Notes under the pieces: model-generated | What the model was told of the DNA's origin: nothing | The model's input: only the letters and a program-made list of their open reading frames with translations | The model's database searches: none | Source of the DNA: Boswellia sacra | Lineage: Eukaryota; Streptophyta; Magnoliopsida; Sapindales; Burseraceae | Assembly (NCBI GenBank): GCA_013180625.2 | Contig: SNVD02006269.1 | Span: forward strand, 124,001 to 188,000 | Length of the DNA: 64,000 nt | Direction: 5' to 3' | Program-made: the position numbers and the translations under genes | Part shown: positions 23,801 to 35,815 of the stretch, one piece after another | How positions within the stretch are numbered: position 1 is the stretch's first letter | Layout: each line of letters starts with the position of its first letter

Positions 23801-25731
23801 TCAAAACAATAAAGCATTTCAAGTTTACAATCTGAGAACTGAGGCAGTCATAGAATCTGCAAACATAGTATTTGATGACCTTGATGATTATGCAAAGTAC
23901 TCATAAGAGGAAAATATAACCAGCTTCACAGAAGATACAGAAAAATCAGATTCAGACAACAACGAAAAGAAATATACTGTTATGAATGAGGAAACAGCTG
24001 CTGTTACACCTTACGTAATAGTAACATCTGACAACTCAGATTTGAATAGAAGTTCAATCCGGAATGATGAAGATAGAAAAGATCCACCCACATGGATTCA
24101 AAAGTCCCATCCAACAAGTTCTATCATTGAAACACCAGATGGCATAACGAAAACCCGGAGTAAGGTAAGAATTCAGGTAAGGTTTGCATGTTATGTTTCT
24201 TTAGTTGAGCCAAAGAAAGTGAAAGAAGCTTTAAAAGAAGAGATATGGATCCAAGCTATGCAAGATGAACTTAATCAGTTTAAAAGAAATGAAGTATGGA
24301 AATTAGTTCCTACGCCAGAATGTACAAATATCATTGGAACTAAATAGAATTTTAAAAATAAAACTGATGAAAGTGGTCAAGTAGTAAGGAATAAAGCTAG
24401 GGTAGTTGCACAAGGTTACACACAAGTTGAAGGTATAGACTTTGATGAAACCTTTGCACCTATAGTTAGACTTGAGTCAATCAGATTACTGCTTGCAATT
24501 GCTTGTTTGCTTGATTTTAATTTGTATCAAATGGATGTTAAAATTGCATTTTTAAATGGCTATCTCAATGAAGAAGTTTTTGTTAAATAGCGTAAAGGAT
24601 TTGAAGATCCTAAACATCCTCATTTGTGTACATATTGCACAAAGCTTTGTATGGTTTGAAACAAGCTCCTAGAGCTTGGTATAGGTTGACAAATTGTTTA
24701 ATCAACAGAGGTTATAAAAGAGGCAGCAATGATAAGACCTTATTTATCAAACATGCACCAATCTATTTTATTATTGCTCAAATATATGTCGATGACATTG
24801 TTTTTGGATCAACTAACAAAAGCAAAATTAATGAGTTTGTTAAGTTGATGCAGGAAGAGTTTGAGATGAGCATGGTAGGAGAATTAAATTTCTTTCTTGG
24901 ATTGCAGGTTAAGCAAATGAATGATGGGATATTTATATCTCAATCAAAATATGCCAAAAATCTTGTAAAGAAGTTTGGGCTTGAGAATGCAAAACCAATG
25001 AAAACTCCGATTAGTACTAATCTAAAACTTTCAAAAGATAATGCAGGAAAAGATGTTAATGCAAGCTTGTACAGAAGTATTATTAGTAGCCTACTATACC
25101 TCACAGCAAGCAGACCAGATTTGAGCTTTAGTGTAGGACTTTGTGCAAGGTTTTAAGCAAATCCCAAAGAATCCCATCTTGCAGCAGCCAAGAGAATCAC
25201 CAGGTATGTTCATGGAACATGTGATTATAGGATATGGTTTTCTAAAGAAATAAATGATTGTCTTGCAGGGTTTAGTGATGCTGATTGGGCAGGAAATGCA
25301 GATGACAGAAAAAGTACCTCAGGGGGATGTTTTTATCTTGGTACTAACTTGGTTTCATGGTACAGCAAAAAGCAAAATTCTATTTCTTTATCTGCTGCAG
25401 AAGCCGAATACATAGCAGCAGGGAGTTGTTGTACGCAACTATTATGGATGAAGCAAATGTTGAGTAATTATGGTATTGAACAAAAGCCTATAACTGTGTT
25501 TTGTGATAATACTAGTGCTATAAATATTTCCAAAATTCCTGTTCAGCATTCTAGAACAAAACACATTGTTATTAGATACCATTTTATAAGGGAACTAGTA
25601 GAATCTAATGTGATACACATTGAGCACATCTTCGCTGATAAACAATTGGCTGACTTTTCACTAAGGCATTGGACACAACAAGATTTGAAAATCTAAGAAA
25701 AGCCTTAGGTATCTGTCAGTTATATGAATGA
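20843..25731 (+). pseudogene. gag-pol polyprotein of copia copy 2, degenerate
   Basis: The polyprotein starts MEFIFHGGSGMQPPILDDSN at 20843. Gag (DUF4219/UBN2-like) is open for 183 codons, stops at 21392, and resumes to 22095. Knuckle 1 (from 21746) has the zinc-binding His replaced by Asn; knuckle 2 (near 22474) has lost both leading Cys. Protease DSG is intact at 22658-22666. Integrase has a frameshift near 23146, and the catalytic Glu of the VERKNRTL block is Lys (AAA, 23518-23520). The RT motif YVDD is at 24785-24796 and RNase H ends at the TGA 25729-25731 after a frameshift near 25660. In-frame stops include 24346, 24589 and 25156. Integration and capsid functions would both fail. Confidence 0.9.
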
Positions 25732-26564
25732 ACACAGGATGCTGTTATGTTATTCATGTCTATAGTATCATAAGTTTCCTTCAAATTTAGTATGTTTGAG
25801 CTATTGTATAAAATTTGTGTGAATAATAGATACTGGTCTAAAATGAAAGATACAGAGAGGGCTACCAATATATGATGTGTGAAAACCATAATTGAGAATA
25901 ACCTCAGGGTATCTAGAAAATATGTTGAGGTCACCCACTCACATGAAAAGGACTACCTCTATATTGTGTGAAAGCTAGTGTATTAATCTAGAAAAGTTTT
26001 AATTGAAATCAACTTTTGTGTGTGTAAGAAGCATGCTCAAGTTGTCCACTCAATTGATCCAAATAAGCTTTCATGTGTAAATTACTCATCTCTAAAATAT
26101 GCTTTCTTAAAATAAGACATATGATAATTCAGATATTACTGTTATGATATTATTAACAGTGTTCTGTTATATTTTTCATAACTATGTACTTATCCTAAAT
26201 ATAAGTCACTTGTGTGTCCATGTGTCAAATATTGCCATGTCAGCATCATTGAATTAAGGGGGAGAGGTCGCAATGGCAAGAATCCTAATTCTATTAGTAT
26301 TCCTTATTTGAATTTAAATCAAATTTGAATTTATGTGTTTAAAGGGAGTTATTAAACAGTTTTTTTTTTTTTTTGGAAACGAAAGTCATTAATAAATTTT
26401 TGTTGAAAAACAGAAATTCCTTAAGATTCGGCCTAGTATATATAACAAATAGTTTTTGGGCTTCTTCTGTTCATATAATCCCTCACCTATAGTTGCTTCC
26501 CTGTTCTACGTCTTGGCTCTCTATTTCTGTTCTGAAAAACTTCTACTGTTCAAAAACCCTAGCT
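25732..26564 (+). other. Spacer between pol and 3' ORF of copy 2, with polypurine motif
   Basis: Non-coding, alignable with 12216-13026 of copy 1. AAGGGGGAGAG at 26256-26266 repeats the polypurine tract. A run of 17 T at about 26360 is the only simple repeat. Confidence 0.7.
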
Positions 26565-28420
26565 ATGACAACCTTATCAAACTCGACAGCTAGTGCTTCT
26601 TCTTCAAGCGGCTCCAGTCACAACAGTAGTGACAGCAGTCAGTCATCTCTTGTGCAACACACACATGCAATGATTACAGTCGATCCTGCCATCAGTGAAG
26701 ATGAACAAATACTAGTGAATAAGATTAATGACAAGGTCAAGCCAAAATATAACAAATTTCTCAGTGCTGCTATCAAACAGAAGTTTATCAAGATTACTTC
26801 ACAGAGAAAGCTACAGTTGGAAAGGCTAGTGAAACTCTCTGACTTCAACACATATGGTCTCAGTGAGATGATTGAGTCCAATTACTAGACTCGAACAGTA
26901 TCAAACTTTCTTCCTCCTATAAAAACTTGGATTTAGGAATTTTATGCTAATATCTCAAGTACCATTGACGATCCTAAGAGTTTTCATTGTCACAAAGTTT
27001 ACTGTTGGGGGAAGTTTCTGAAATTCTCTCCCAATGTCATAAACTCTTTTCTGGACATTCCAATAGGCAGTATACATTCTGTAGATGAAGAATATAACAT
27101 GGCAAAAATAGTTAAGGAAGTGACTGGTCAAATAGACATTGAATGAAAACCCAAAGATGGTCTTGATCAGAAATACCTTAGGAAGAAATATAGAGTGTTA
27201 CATAAGATAGCACAGCTTAATTGGCTTCCTTCTTCCCATCAAAATCAGGTTTAGGAAGACAGAGTGAAACTTCTATTCTATTTAGGAACTAATTGGCCAG
27301 TAAACTTTGGATTGTTAGCCTATAGAACAATTGTACAAATTAGTTCCTATCACTTTGATTATTATTTGCTTGTGTTCTCCTATTTGATTGAAGGAATACT
27401 TGCTCAGAACAATATTCCTGTTACCTCTAGTGAATGGACGAAAACTCTGTCTAAATCCATTACCAAGGGATTCCTTCAAAGATTGCATGATCAAACTGAC
27501 TTACCTACACCTGAACCAAAACCAACTAGAGTCAAGAAAAATCAATTGAAAATTGTTGAAGAAAAACTTGAATTGATCAACTCTGCTTTGATAGATATTC
27601 TACAGGATTTGAAAGACATTAAACTCAAGCAATCTGTCTTGGAAGCTTAGTTTACAAGACAGTCTCGGTCCACAACACCACAATCCATGGAACCTAAACC
27701 TATGATTCCTGAAAATCAAACTGAGAAAATACCAGAGGACAATGAACCACTACCTAAGGAAACTGCTCAAATTCTATGAAGTCATGCTGCACAACCTGAT
27801 GCTAAGACAAATAAAACAACAGCACAGAAGCCGAAAGAAAAATCAATCAAGGCTTCTGTCAAGGGACATAGCAGGAAGGGAAAGAAGAAACTTAAAGTGG
27901 TAAAGAAATCATCTGATCAGAGAAGCAAAAACTAGATACATCAGCTCCCACTTTGCAAGATGAATCTGAATCAGATATACCAAAACAAGCAGATTCCAGA
28001 ATGAAACAAACCTCACCACTTGCTGAGAAAGAATCCCAGGATATTATTGTCCCTGTAGCAGCTGAAGAAGAATCTCATCCACCATCACCTCGATCACCAC
28101 CTCTTCCAGCAACTGAGTCACTGGTTCTCTCTCCACAACAGACTGTTAAAACCACTAAAACCAATGTAGAAAGAATAGAGAGGGAAATACGCACAGTTGT
28201 TGCTGAAGTCACTGTAACATCCTCGGATACTGCTAAAGCTCCACCAGAACCAATCCTTTTTGAACAGACAGCCCCAATTGCAACTGAACCAGAACCAGTT
28301 CCATCTGATCAGCCTACCTCCACTCCTAGGCATCGAGTTAAACATATGGCTCGCAAGTCCATCAAATGCTCTGGTAGCTCTACCTCACCACCAGTTAGAA
28401 AGTCTCCCAGACTTAGTTAG
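26565..28420 (+). pseudogene. Extra 3' ORF of copia copy 2, best preserved of the three
   Basis: The ORF runs from ATGACAACC (26565) to the stop at 28420 after KSPRLS, about 618 codons if unbroken. The N-terminus is Ser/Asn/Gln-rich. The core starts ISEDEQILVNKINDKVKPKYN and carries KFLKFSPNVINSFLDIPIGS, LHKIAQLNWLPSS and NWPVNFGLLAYR. A coiled-coil-like segment (KLELINSALIDILQDLKDIK) precedes a Pro/Lys/Glu/Thr-rich tail ending RKSPRLS, also seen in copy 1. Stops at 26886, 26935, 27143, 27253, 27648, 27777 and nearby show decay. There is no signal peptide or clear membrane helix, so a real envelope role is doubtful; function unknown. Confidence 0.7.
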
Positions 28421-29074
28421 ATTTTTGCCACTTGTGCTGAAATCAAGGGGGAGAATATAAGGGAACGGGAGCTGACTAGTTTTTATTGCTTACTGGATTT
28501 TAATTTTGATTGTTGAACTATTTTATTTTGCTGTCATTTCTGTTATCTTTTAACTCATGGTTCTCTCTGCTTACTAATTTTGTTTTTGTGTTACTTGTTT
28601 CTCAAAGGAATAAGTAAGAAGCGAGGGGGAGAATGAACTATATTTTTTGTGTCATGTGTGCATTCGAACTACTTGCTAATTTGTGTTAAGGGTTATTAAT
28701 TTGCACAGTTACTTGGATGAATGTTGTAGATGAATTTGAATGCAGTAGTGTTGGACAAATATTTTCATTTGTTCTGCATATGAGTTTGATTGCTTTAGTG
28801 GTTGTCAAACTTCACTTCAGTGCTTAGATCAGTTATATGTCTTATGACATTGTGCTATTATGTGATTACCAACAGCTTTTTGATTATTTCTTTGCATGGG
28901 ATATTTGTCTATTTTATGGTTCATGATAACTTCCAGTTAGCTTTTTGATTATTTCTTTGCATGGGATATTTGTCTATTTTATGGTTCATAACTTCCAGTT
29001 ATATCTAACTTATCATGTGTTGTTCTTAGAAACAGTTTAGTGTTTTCATCACAAGTTGCCAAAAAAGGGGAGAT
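28421..29074 (+). other. 3' non-coding region and polypurine tracts of copy 2
   Basis: AAGGGGGAGA at 28445-28454, AGGGGGAGA at 28624-28632 and the LTR-adjacent AAAAAAGGGGAGA ending at 29073 give three purine tracts in 650 bp. A direct repeat of about 55 bp around GCTTTTTGATTATTTCTTTG occurs at about 28875 and 28939. Confidence 0.75.
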
Positions 29075-29974
29075 TGTTGATGTTAACGTAAACATGTGTC
29101 ATCCACATATTAAGTTTGTAGTTAACTTGTGATAAAAAAATAGAAAAGTATTTTGATTCCTATTTTACTATTTCTAGATGATTATTATAGGAAGTATTTG
29201 ATTCACAATAAATACCTCTATAGATCAAGATAATATTTCTTGTATCCTAATCACAATAGGAGGATATTTAATTATGTCCTAATTACTTTAGGAGTTTAAC
29301 TATAAGCACTTCCTATTTTGTTTTATCATAATCCTAATGTGATTTTGATTAAGATCTTTATAGGATTTTTAGGAAGATTTCGACCAAGACCTCTTAATAT
29401 ATATCGAGTTATGACATAGTTGGGAAGGAGAGTTTTTGTGCATTGGAGACTTGTTTTGTGTTCTTGAGAGAGTTAGTCACGGCATTCCATGAATTCATAG
29501 AAGAAAGTCTCAATGCAAAAGGAATGTCTTTATTACTTTGATTCATTGAGTCTTTGTTTCATGTATGAGAGTTAAAAATCGTACATGAATTGTTGATTAA
29601 GTCTGAGTGAGTTAGTAGACATGTAGGATAACTTGAGGGTTGAGTGTTTATGTAATTTTGTGTCAGATATCGAGTGTTATATATAACTTAACAGTGTGTT
29701 GTTGAGTTATCTGTGACAGAGAGTGAGCAGTGTCACTAGAGTTTAGGATGTCTGCGAAGATTTTGTTTGTCAAAGATTAGGTCAGTGTGTGAGAGTGAGT
29801 CAGCACTGTAAAAGGTCCTAAAGATTGTACAAACAAGAACTTAGTGAATTGCAGTTCTATAGTTATCCATGGACGTAGGTTTTTATAATCAAACCACGTA
29901 AAAATCCTCCTGTATCGATTTACATTATAGTTTACTGTGTTGTTATTTATAACTACAAACCTCTAGAACTATCA
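29075..29974 (+). repeat. 3' LTR of copia copy 2
   Basis: The 900-bp repeat begins TGTTGATGTT right after the polypurine tract and ends GAACTATCA, followed by AGATA, the exact target duplication. Confidence 0.9.
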
Positions 29975-29979
29975 AGATA

Positions 29980-30135
29980 TATCATGAATCACACGACTCT
30001 TCATCAGAAAAGTAAATTTAAAAAGAAACAAAACATGAATGAAATATGAAGGAGTGAGAGAGATTCACAAAAGTAAGAAATTAGAATTTTGAGCTAGCTA
30101 GCCCTTGGAAAGTGAAAGCCCAGATTGAAACTAGG
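29980..30135 (-). promoter_or_regulatory. Displaced upstream/5' leader region of the TNL gene
   Basis: This is the host DNA that, before copia copy 2 inserted at AGATA, lay about 65 bp upstream of the TNL start. On the minus strand it is pyrimidine-rich (runs such as CTCTCTCACTCCTTC), as plant 5' leaders often are. Assignment rests only on the target duplication; no promoter motif is proved. Confidence 0.4.
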
Positions 30136-30305
30136 ATAATGAGACATCGAGGTATGTCCGTTTTTTAATCTAAATTTTGTTTTTTGTATTACACATTTTT
30201 TAATGTATTTTACGTTCAGTATCAACCATATATTCTTTTTAAAATTTAAAATAATTCAAAAGCAATCATATATTCTTAAATCAAATTGAAAATAATAACA
30301 CAAAA

Positions 30306-30491
30306 TCATAAAACGAACACACCCTGAGATCCACACAATTGATTTGAGAGACTCTTCAAAATTAGTTGGCAAAATGTGAATGTTCCCAAAATATCCTGAG
30401 AGAGCCTTCCAGGAAGCTTCCTCCTAATTGCATTGACAGTGAGAAAAAAGTGAAGATCCGCACCATTGCTTGAAGAGTGAATATAAGTCAA
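30306..30491 (-). pseudogene. Short protein-like fragment, family uncertain
   Basis: A 61-codon minus-strand open piece (YIHSSSNGADLHFFLTVNAI, then RRKLPGRLSQDILG) has balanced composition. The FLTVNxRRKLPxxLxxDxLG spacing faintly recalls BAHD acyltransferases, but no HxxxD or DFGWG motif is present. I would not name it. It could be a captured or decayed exon. Confidence 0.25.
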
Positions 30492-30499
30492 AGCAACGT

Positions 30500-31690
30500 G
30501 GGAAAACTGAAGAGAGATGTCAATTTGTCAGATAAAGTAAACTTTATAGGTTGTTTTAACTTAAGAGGAAATTTGCCAATGGCTCCCCCGCCCGGTCGCC
30601 CACTTCTGGCATTTTTAATTTTTAAGTGCTTTCACCATCTTCTATGACATTTTTTAAGTAATTTTTATCAAACTTCAATTACAAAATTAACCATTATACT
30701 AAAAAAAAGAAACAAAATGACATTTATCTAATATTTATTATATTTATTAACAAACAAACAGGAAAAGGTAAATTTATATTATATCCACTAAAAAAACAGA
30801 GTTAATTATATAAACAAAATCTCAAATTTGTATGCGTCTCATTTTAGTATATTAGGAATAACCGATAAAAACCCTAATATAATCTAAGAAAAATTGTCAA
30901 ATAATTATTTTATAGAAAGAGTGAAATGTTATGGTATATAAAAGAATTCCTCCAAACAAAAGGTCACCCTCAAAATGTTAGAAGTTTGGTGAATCACAGG
31001 TGTTATGGAAAAGCTTTTGTTTGTTTATTTGTTTCCTTTTGAAAATTCATTTTTAAAAAATGTATGTTTATCAATGTATTTTAAATTAATATCAATTATT
31101 AATTATTTTTAAAATAAAAATTAAATTAATTTATTATTTTTAAAATAAAAATAAAATTAACCACATATTTTTATCAAATTTTAAATTAAAAACTCAAAAT
31201 TCATAAATAAACGCTACCTTACACTAAAGCTACATAGTAAAGTGAAGCAACCAAGCATCTTTTATAAGCTAATAAAAAAAAGGGGATCCATTTTGCAATT
31301 TAAGCTATACAAGATTTGCATTGAAAATGGCACCCAAGATGGTGGAAGCACTCTACAGACATAATTATATCAATAAATGTTATTTTAAATTAATGGGTCA
31401 CAACTTTTTTAAAGTTAAGCAGCTTATTATGAACAGGTGGGCTGGTGTTGCTTTATGAATTTTAGACCTAGCCCATACATTGTATAACTAGTTTCTCATT
31501 AACTGATGGGCTGGTATTGCTTTATTTGGTATAGACTTGAGCGGCATTAGTGAAGCCCCACCAAATGCTCGATTTTCATCAAATGACCCTCTCTCCCACT
31601 TATTTTCCTTTTTTATTTTGACTATTATTAACCTGTTTTAGTATACGAAATTACAAAAATATCCTTAACAATCCAGAAAAAAACAACAAG
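30500..31690. other. AT-rich non-coding stretch
   Basis: No gene. It includes a GATGGGCTGG-type direct repeat of about 35 bp (about 31436 and 31503). The block around 31460-31490 (TAGACCTAGCCCATACATTG) resembles sequence near 44058-44085 on the other side of the MULE region. Confidence 0.5.
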
Positions 31691-31734
31691 AGTAGAAACA
31701 CATATACCCTATTCGTGCGGACAGCACGACGCAC

Positions 31735-31990
31735 GAACACCTCTCTATTGATCTGTCGTGGCTCGCACCGACTATCGTCGCCTCACCTCGCTCGCTGTAG
31801 TTGTTGTGATCGCTGCCGTTCTCACCTCGCCTCGCTCTGCTATAGTCACTGTGGTCGCTGCCATTCTCACCTCGCATCACTATAGTCACTACCGTTCTCG
31901 CATCATCCCGCTGTCGTAGTCGCTTACTCGTCACACTCATGGCCTCGCTCCGCTGCCGTTATCGCATCATCTCACCGCTGTAGTTTAGAT
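31735..31990. repeat. Degenerate GC-rich short tandem repeats
   Basis: Words such as TCGCTGCCGTTCTCACCTCGC and TAGTCACTGTGGTCGCTGCC recur about every 45-50 bp with variation, in sharp contrast to the AT-rich surroundings. The Arg/Ser-rich peptides readable here are by-products of the repeat. Confidence 0.65.
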
Positions 31991-32170
31991 TCTATGCACT
32001 TGGTTTCGCATTTTGTAATGCTAAATTGATGTGAAATTCTGACATTTTTCATGCCAATGCAATAACTATGATTTGTTTCCCATGTTTTTGCTATGAACTG
32101 GTCTACAACCTTGATTCGTCTATGTTTGACTGGACACCCGTACTAAATTATTTATTTCTACATCGCTTAG

Positions 32171-32244
32171 GTATTGTTGGATCTGTTCTTGCTAAAGAAG
32201 GCCGCCTGTCAATTGTTTCTGATTTTATTTCTGGCACTTTCAAG
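32171..32244 (+). pseudogene. Exon-like segment ahead of the 930-bp repeats
   Basis: Between TCGCTTAG and AAG|GTATTT lies a 74-nt open segment encoding IVGSVLAKEGRLSIVSDFIS and a few more residues. Its phase matches the 75-nt exon-like segments in the repeats downstream. Family not recognised. Confidence 0.35.
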
Positions 32245-32334
32245 GTATTTTGTGGCTAAAACTAGTTGTAGTGTGTGCCTAAAAATGTGTTGAGTTTGAA
32301 GTTATTGGTACATAGATTTTTATCTTCATGACGG

Positions 32335-35300
32335 ATACTGTTATAATTCAATTTTGATGTTCATAGCTTGGTTATTTTGCTTCTATAACTTTTCTTTTCT
32401 TTTGGGCGGGAGGGCAGGACAGACATTGAAATGAATTTGTTTTTGCCTTATATTATGTACCTGGTAATAGTAGCAATTTTGCTGGGTGAATGAAAATTAG
32501 AATTTCTGAACCTGTAAAGCTGTGGTCAATTTTCTTAGCTAGTAATGTTGTTCTTTTTTCTATCTTAAACTTACACGATGATCAAAATGATTTTCTTCAT
32601 TTGTAGATTCTCAATTTAAATAAGACGGGCAGTTCTAGTTTGTTAGGTAGCAAGCCAAGCAGTAGCAGTTTGGAGGCTCAGGTTTGCATTTGACCATTTT
32701 TTTCTTGTTGCTGATACTCATCTATTTATCTCCAGATAGCTTTGAGAATGAGTCAACTTGTCTTCATCATTTGATTGTGGTTGCAATGTCCTTTCAGTCT
32801 AAAGATTACAAAAATTCATTTTCTACCATTTTCCTTTCTAGTGATGGGCTTTGCGAAAGGGTTGGGACTGTATTTTTCTGGGTTTTAGATGGTTGCATTT
32901 TATTGAAAGATAACTATCCTGACTTTTATCACAAGGCACTTATACAAAAGGTGGGTTGAGATAGCTATAGGTAAAGGGTTTAGGGATAGTGATGGTGGCT
33001 GGTGCTAGTTTCTGTGCGTTCTATGGAAATGTCGTAATGGGGTAAGGTGTTGGGACAGTACTTTTCACTGACATTATGTCTATTTACTTTGTTCGTTTTC
33101 TTTTTTGGCTTGTCAAAGGAGCTTATCCTTTTAAGAGAAAGTTGTCACCACAAGTGGAGCAGGTTCTTTTATATGTGCTTGCTACGTATGAAAGGAGAAA
33201 GTTGTTATGTATCTTTCCATTTTGCATTTGTCCTAACTAGATTTTCATATTAAACTGATGCCGATACTGTTATAATTCAATTTTGATGTTCATAGGTTGG
33301 TTATTTTGCTTCTATAACTTTTCTTTTCTCTTGGCCGGGAGGGCAGGACATACTTTGAAATGAATTTGTTTTTGCCTTATATTATGTATATGGTAATGGT
33401 AGCAATTTTGCTGGGTGAATGAAAAGTGGAATTTCTGAAACTGTAAAGCTGTGGTCAATTTTCTTAGCTAGTAATGTTGTTCTTTTTTCTATCTTAAACT
33501 TACACGATGATCAAAATGATTTTCTTCATTTGCAGATTCTCAATTTAAATAAGACGGGCAGTTCTAGTTTGTCAGGTAGCAAGCCACACAGTAGCAGTTT
33601 GAAGGCTCAGGTTTGCATTTGATCATTTTTTTCTTGTTGCTGATACTCATCTACTTATCTCCAGATAGCATTGAGAATGAGTCAACTTGTCTTCATCATT
33701 TGATTGTGGTTGAAATGTGCTTTCACTCTAAAGATTATAAAAATTCATTTTCTACCATTTTCCTTTCTAGTCATGGGCTTTGCGAAGGGTTGGGACTGTA
33801 TTTTTCTGGGTTGTAGATGGTTGCATTTTATTTAAAGATAACTGTCCTGATTTTTATGACAAGGCACTTATACAAAAGGTGGGTTAAGATAGCTATAAGT
33901 AAAGGGTTTAGGGATAGTGATGCTGGCTGTTGCTAGTTTTTGAGCATTCTGTGGAACTGTGGCAATGGGATAAGGTGTTGGGACAGTACTTTTCACTGAC
34001 ATTATGTCTATTTACTTTGTTTGTTTTCTTTTTTGGCTTGTCAAAGGAGCTTATCCTTTTAGGAGAAAGTTGTCACCACATGTGGAGCAGGTTCTTTTAT
34101 ATATGCTTGCTACGTATGAAAGGAGAAAGTTGTTATGTATCTTTCCATTTTGCATTTGTCCTAACTGGATTTTCATATTAAACTGATGTCGATACTGTTA
34201 TAATTCAATTTTGATGTTCATAGGTTGGTTATTTTGCTTCTATAACTTTTCTTTTCTTTTGGGCGAGAGGCCAGGACATACTTTGAAATGAATTTGTTTT
34301 TGCCTTATATTATGTATATGGTAATAGTAGCAATTTTGCTGGGTGAATGAAAAGTGGAACTTCTAAACCTGTAAAGCTGTGGTCAATTTTCTTAGCTGGT
34401 AATGTTGTTCTTTTTTCTATCTTAAACTTACACGATGATCAAAATGATTTTCTTCATTTGCAGATTCTCAATTTAAATAAGACGGGCAGTTCTAGTTTGT
34501 CAGGTAGCGAGCCACGCAGTAGCAGTTTGGAGGCTCATGTTTGCATTTGATCATTTTTTTCTTGTTGCTGATACTCATCTATTTATATCCAGATAGCTTT
34601 GAGAATGAGTCAACTTGTCTTCATCATTTGATTGTGGTTGCAATGTGCTTTCACTCTAAAGATAATAAAAATTCATTTTCTACCATTTTCCTTTCTAGTG
34701 ATGGGCTTTGCGAAAGGGTTGGGATTGTATTTTTCTAGGTTGTAGATGGTTGCATTTTATTGAAAGATAACTGTCCTGACTTTTATGACAAGGCACTTAT
34801 ACAAAAGGTGGGTTGAGATAGCTATAGGTAAAGGGTTTATGGATAGTGATGCTGGCTGGTGCTAGTTTCTGTGCGTTCTGTGGAGCTGTGGTAATGGGAT
34901 AAGGTGTTGGGACAGTACTTTTCACTGACATTATGTCTGTTTACTTTGTTCGTTTTCTTTTTTTTGGCTTGTCAATAGAGCTTATCCTTTTAGGAGAAAG
35001 TTGTCACCACAAGTGGAGCAGGTTCTTTTATATGTGCTTGCTACGTATGAAAGGAGAAAGTTGTTATGTATCTTTCCATTTTGCATTTGTCCTAACTAGA
35101 TTTTCATATTAAACTGAAGCCGATAATGTTATAATTCAATTTTGATGTTCATAGGTTGGTTATTTTGCTTCTATAACTTTTCTTTTCTTTTGGGCGAGAG
35201 GGCAGGACATACTTTGAAATGAATTTGTTTTTGCCTTATATTATTTATATGGTAATAGTAGCAAATTTGCTAGGTGAATGAAAAGTGGAACTTCTAAACC

Positions 35301-35815
35301 TGTAAAGCTGTGGTCAATTTTCTTAGCTGGCAATGTTGTTCTTTTTTCTATCTTAAACTTACACGATGATCAAAATGAATTTCTTCATTTGCAGATTCTC
35401 AATTTAAATAAGACGGGCAGTTCTAGTTTGTCTGGTAGCGAGCCACGCAGTAACAGTTTGGAGGCTCAAGTTTGCATTTGATCATTTTTTTCTTGTTGCT
35501 GATACTCATTTACTTGTCTCCAGATAGCTTTGAGAATGAGTCAACTTGTCTTCATCATTTGACTGTGGTTGCAATGTGCTTTCACTCTAAAGATAATAAA
35601 AATTCGTTTTCTACCATTTTCCTTTCTAGTGATGGGCTTTGCGAAAGGGTTGGGATTGTATTTTTCTAGGTTGTAGATGGTTTCATTTTATTGGAAGATA
35701 ACTGTCCTGACTTTTATGACAAGGCACTTATACAAAAGGTGGGTTGAGATAGCTATAAGTAAAGGGTTTAGGGATAGTGATGCTAGCTGGTGCTAGAATC
35801 TGTGCGTTCTGTGGA
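32335..35815 (+). repeat. Four-unit tandem array, unit about 930 bp
   Basis: Landmarks recur at 32490, 33419, 34347 and 35278 (ATGAAAA before the AAGCTGTGGTCAATTTTC block), giving spacings of 929, 928 and 931 bp. Units run about 32335-33263, 33264-34191, 34192-35122, and a partial fourth to about 35815. The units appear about 95% alike by eye. Each holds a 75-nt open segment (ILNLNKTGSSSLSG and on to the end) bordered by a TTTG(C/T)AG acceptor and a GTTTGC donor. The array ends exactly where the DUF1985 exon begins. The hydrophobic peptides readable elsewhere in each unit look like intron shadows. Confidence 0.9.

Larger units (their letters stand above)
19886..29974 (+). mobile_element. Ty1/copia Sirevirus-like retrotransposon, copy 2
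   Basis: A 10.1-kb element is flanked by an exact 5-bp target duplication AGATA (19881-19885 and 29975-29979). LTRs end GAACTATCA; the 5' LTR begins TTTTGGTGTT where the 3' LTR has TGTTGATGTT, so the first G is mutated. Its order is the same as in copy 1: primer site, gag-pol, extra ORF, polypurine tract. LTR ends differ from copy 1 (CTATCA versus CTTACA), so it is a sister subfamily. The coding regions are longer-open than in copy 1 but still broken. The insertion separates the TNL coding start from its upstream region. Confidence 0.9.

Noticed and set aside
31665..31940. Minus-strand 91-codon Arg/Ser/Gly-rich frame
   Set aside because: It is the translation of the GC-rich short tandem repeats, with no family-like motif.
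32684..35669. Hydrophobic peptides (IIFFLLLILIYLSPDSFENES) repeated in each 930-bp unit
   Set aside because: They begin right after the donor of the 75-nt segment in T-rich sequence, so they look like intron translation; their repetition only reflects the tandem DNA.
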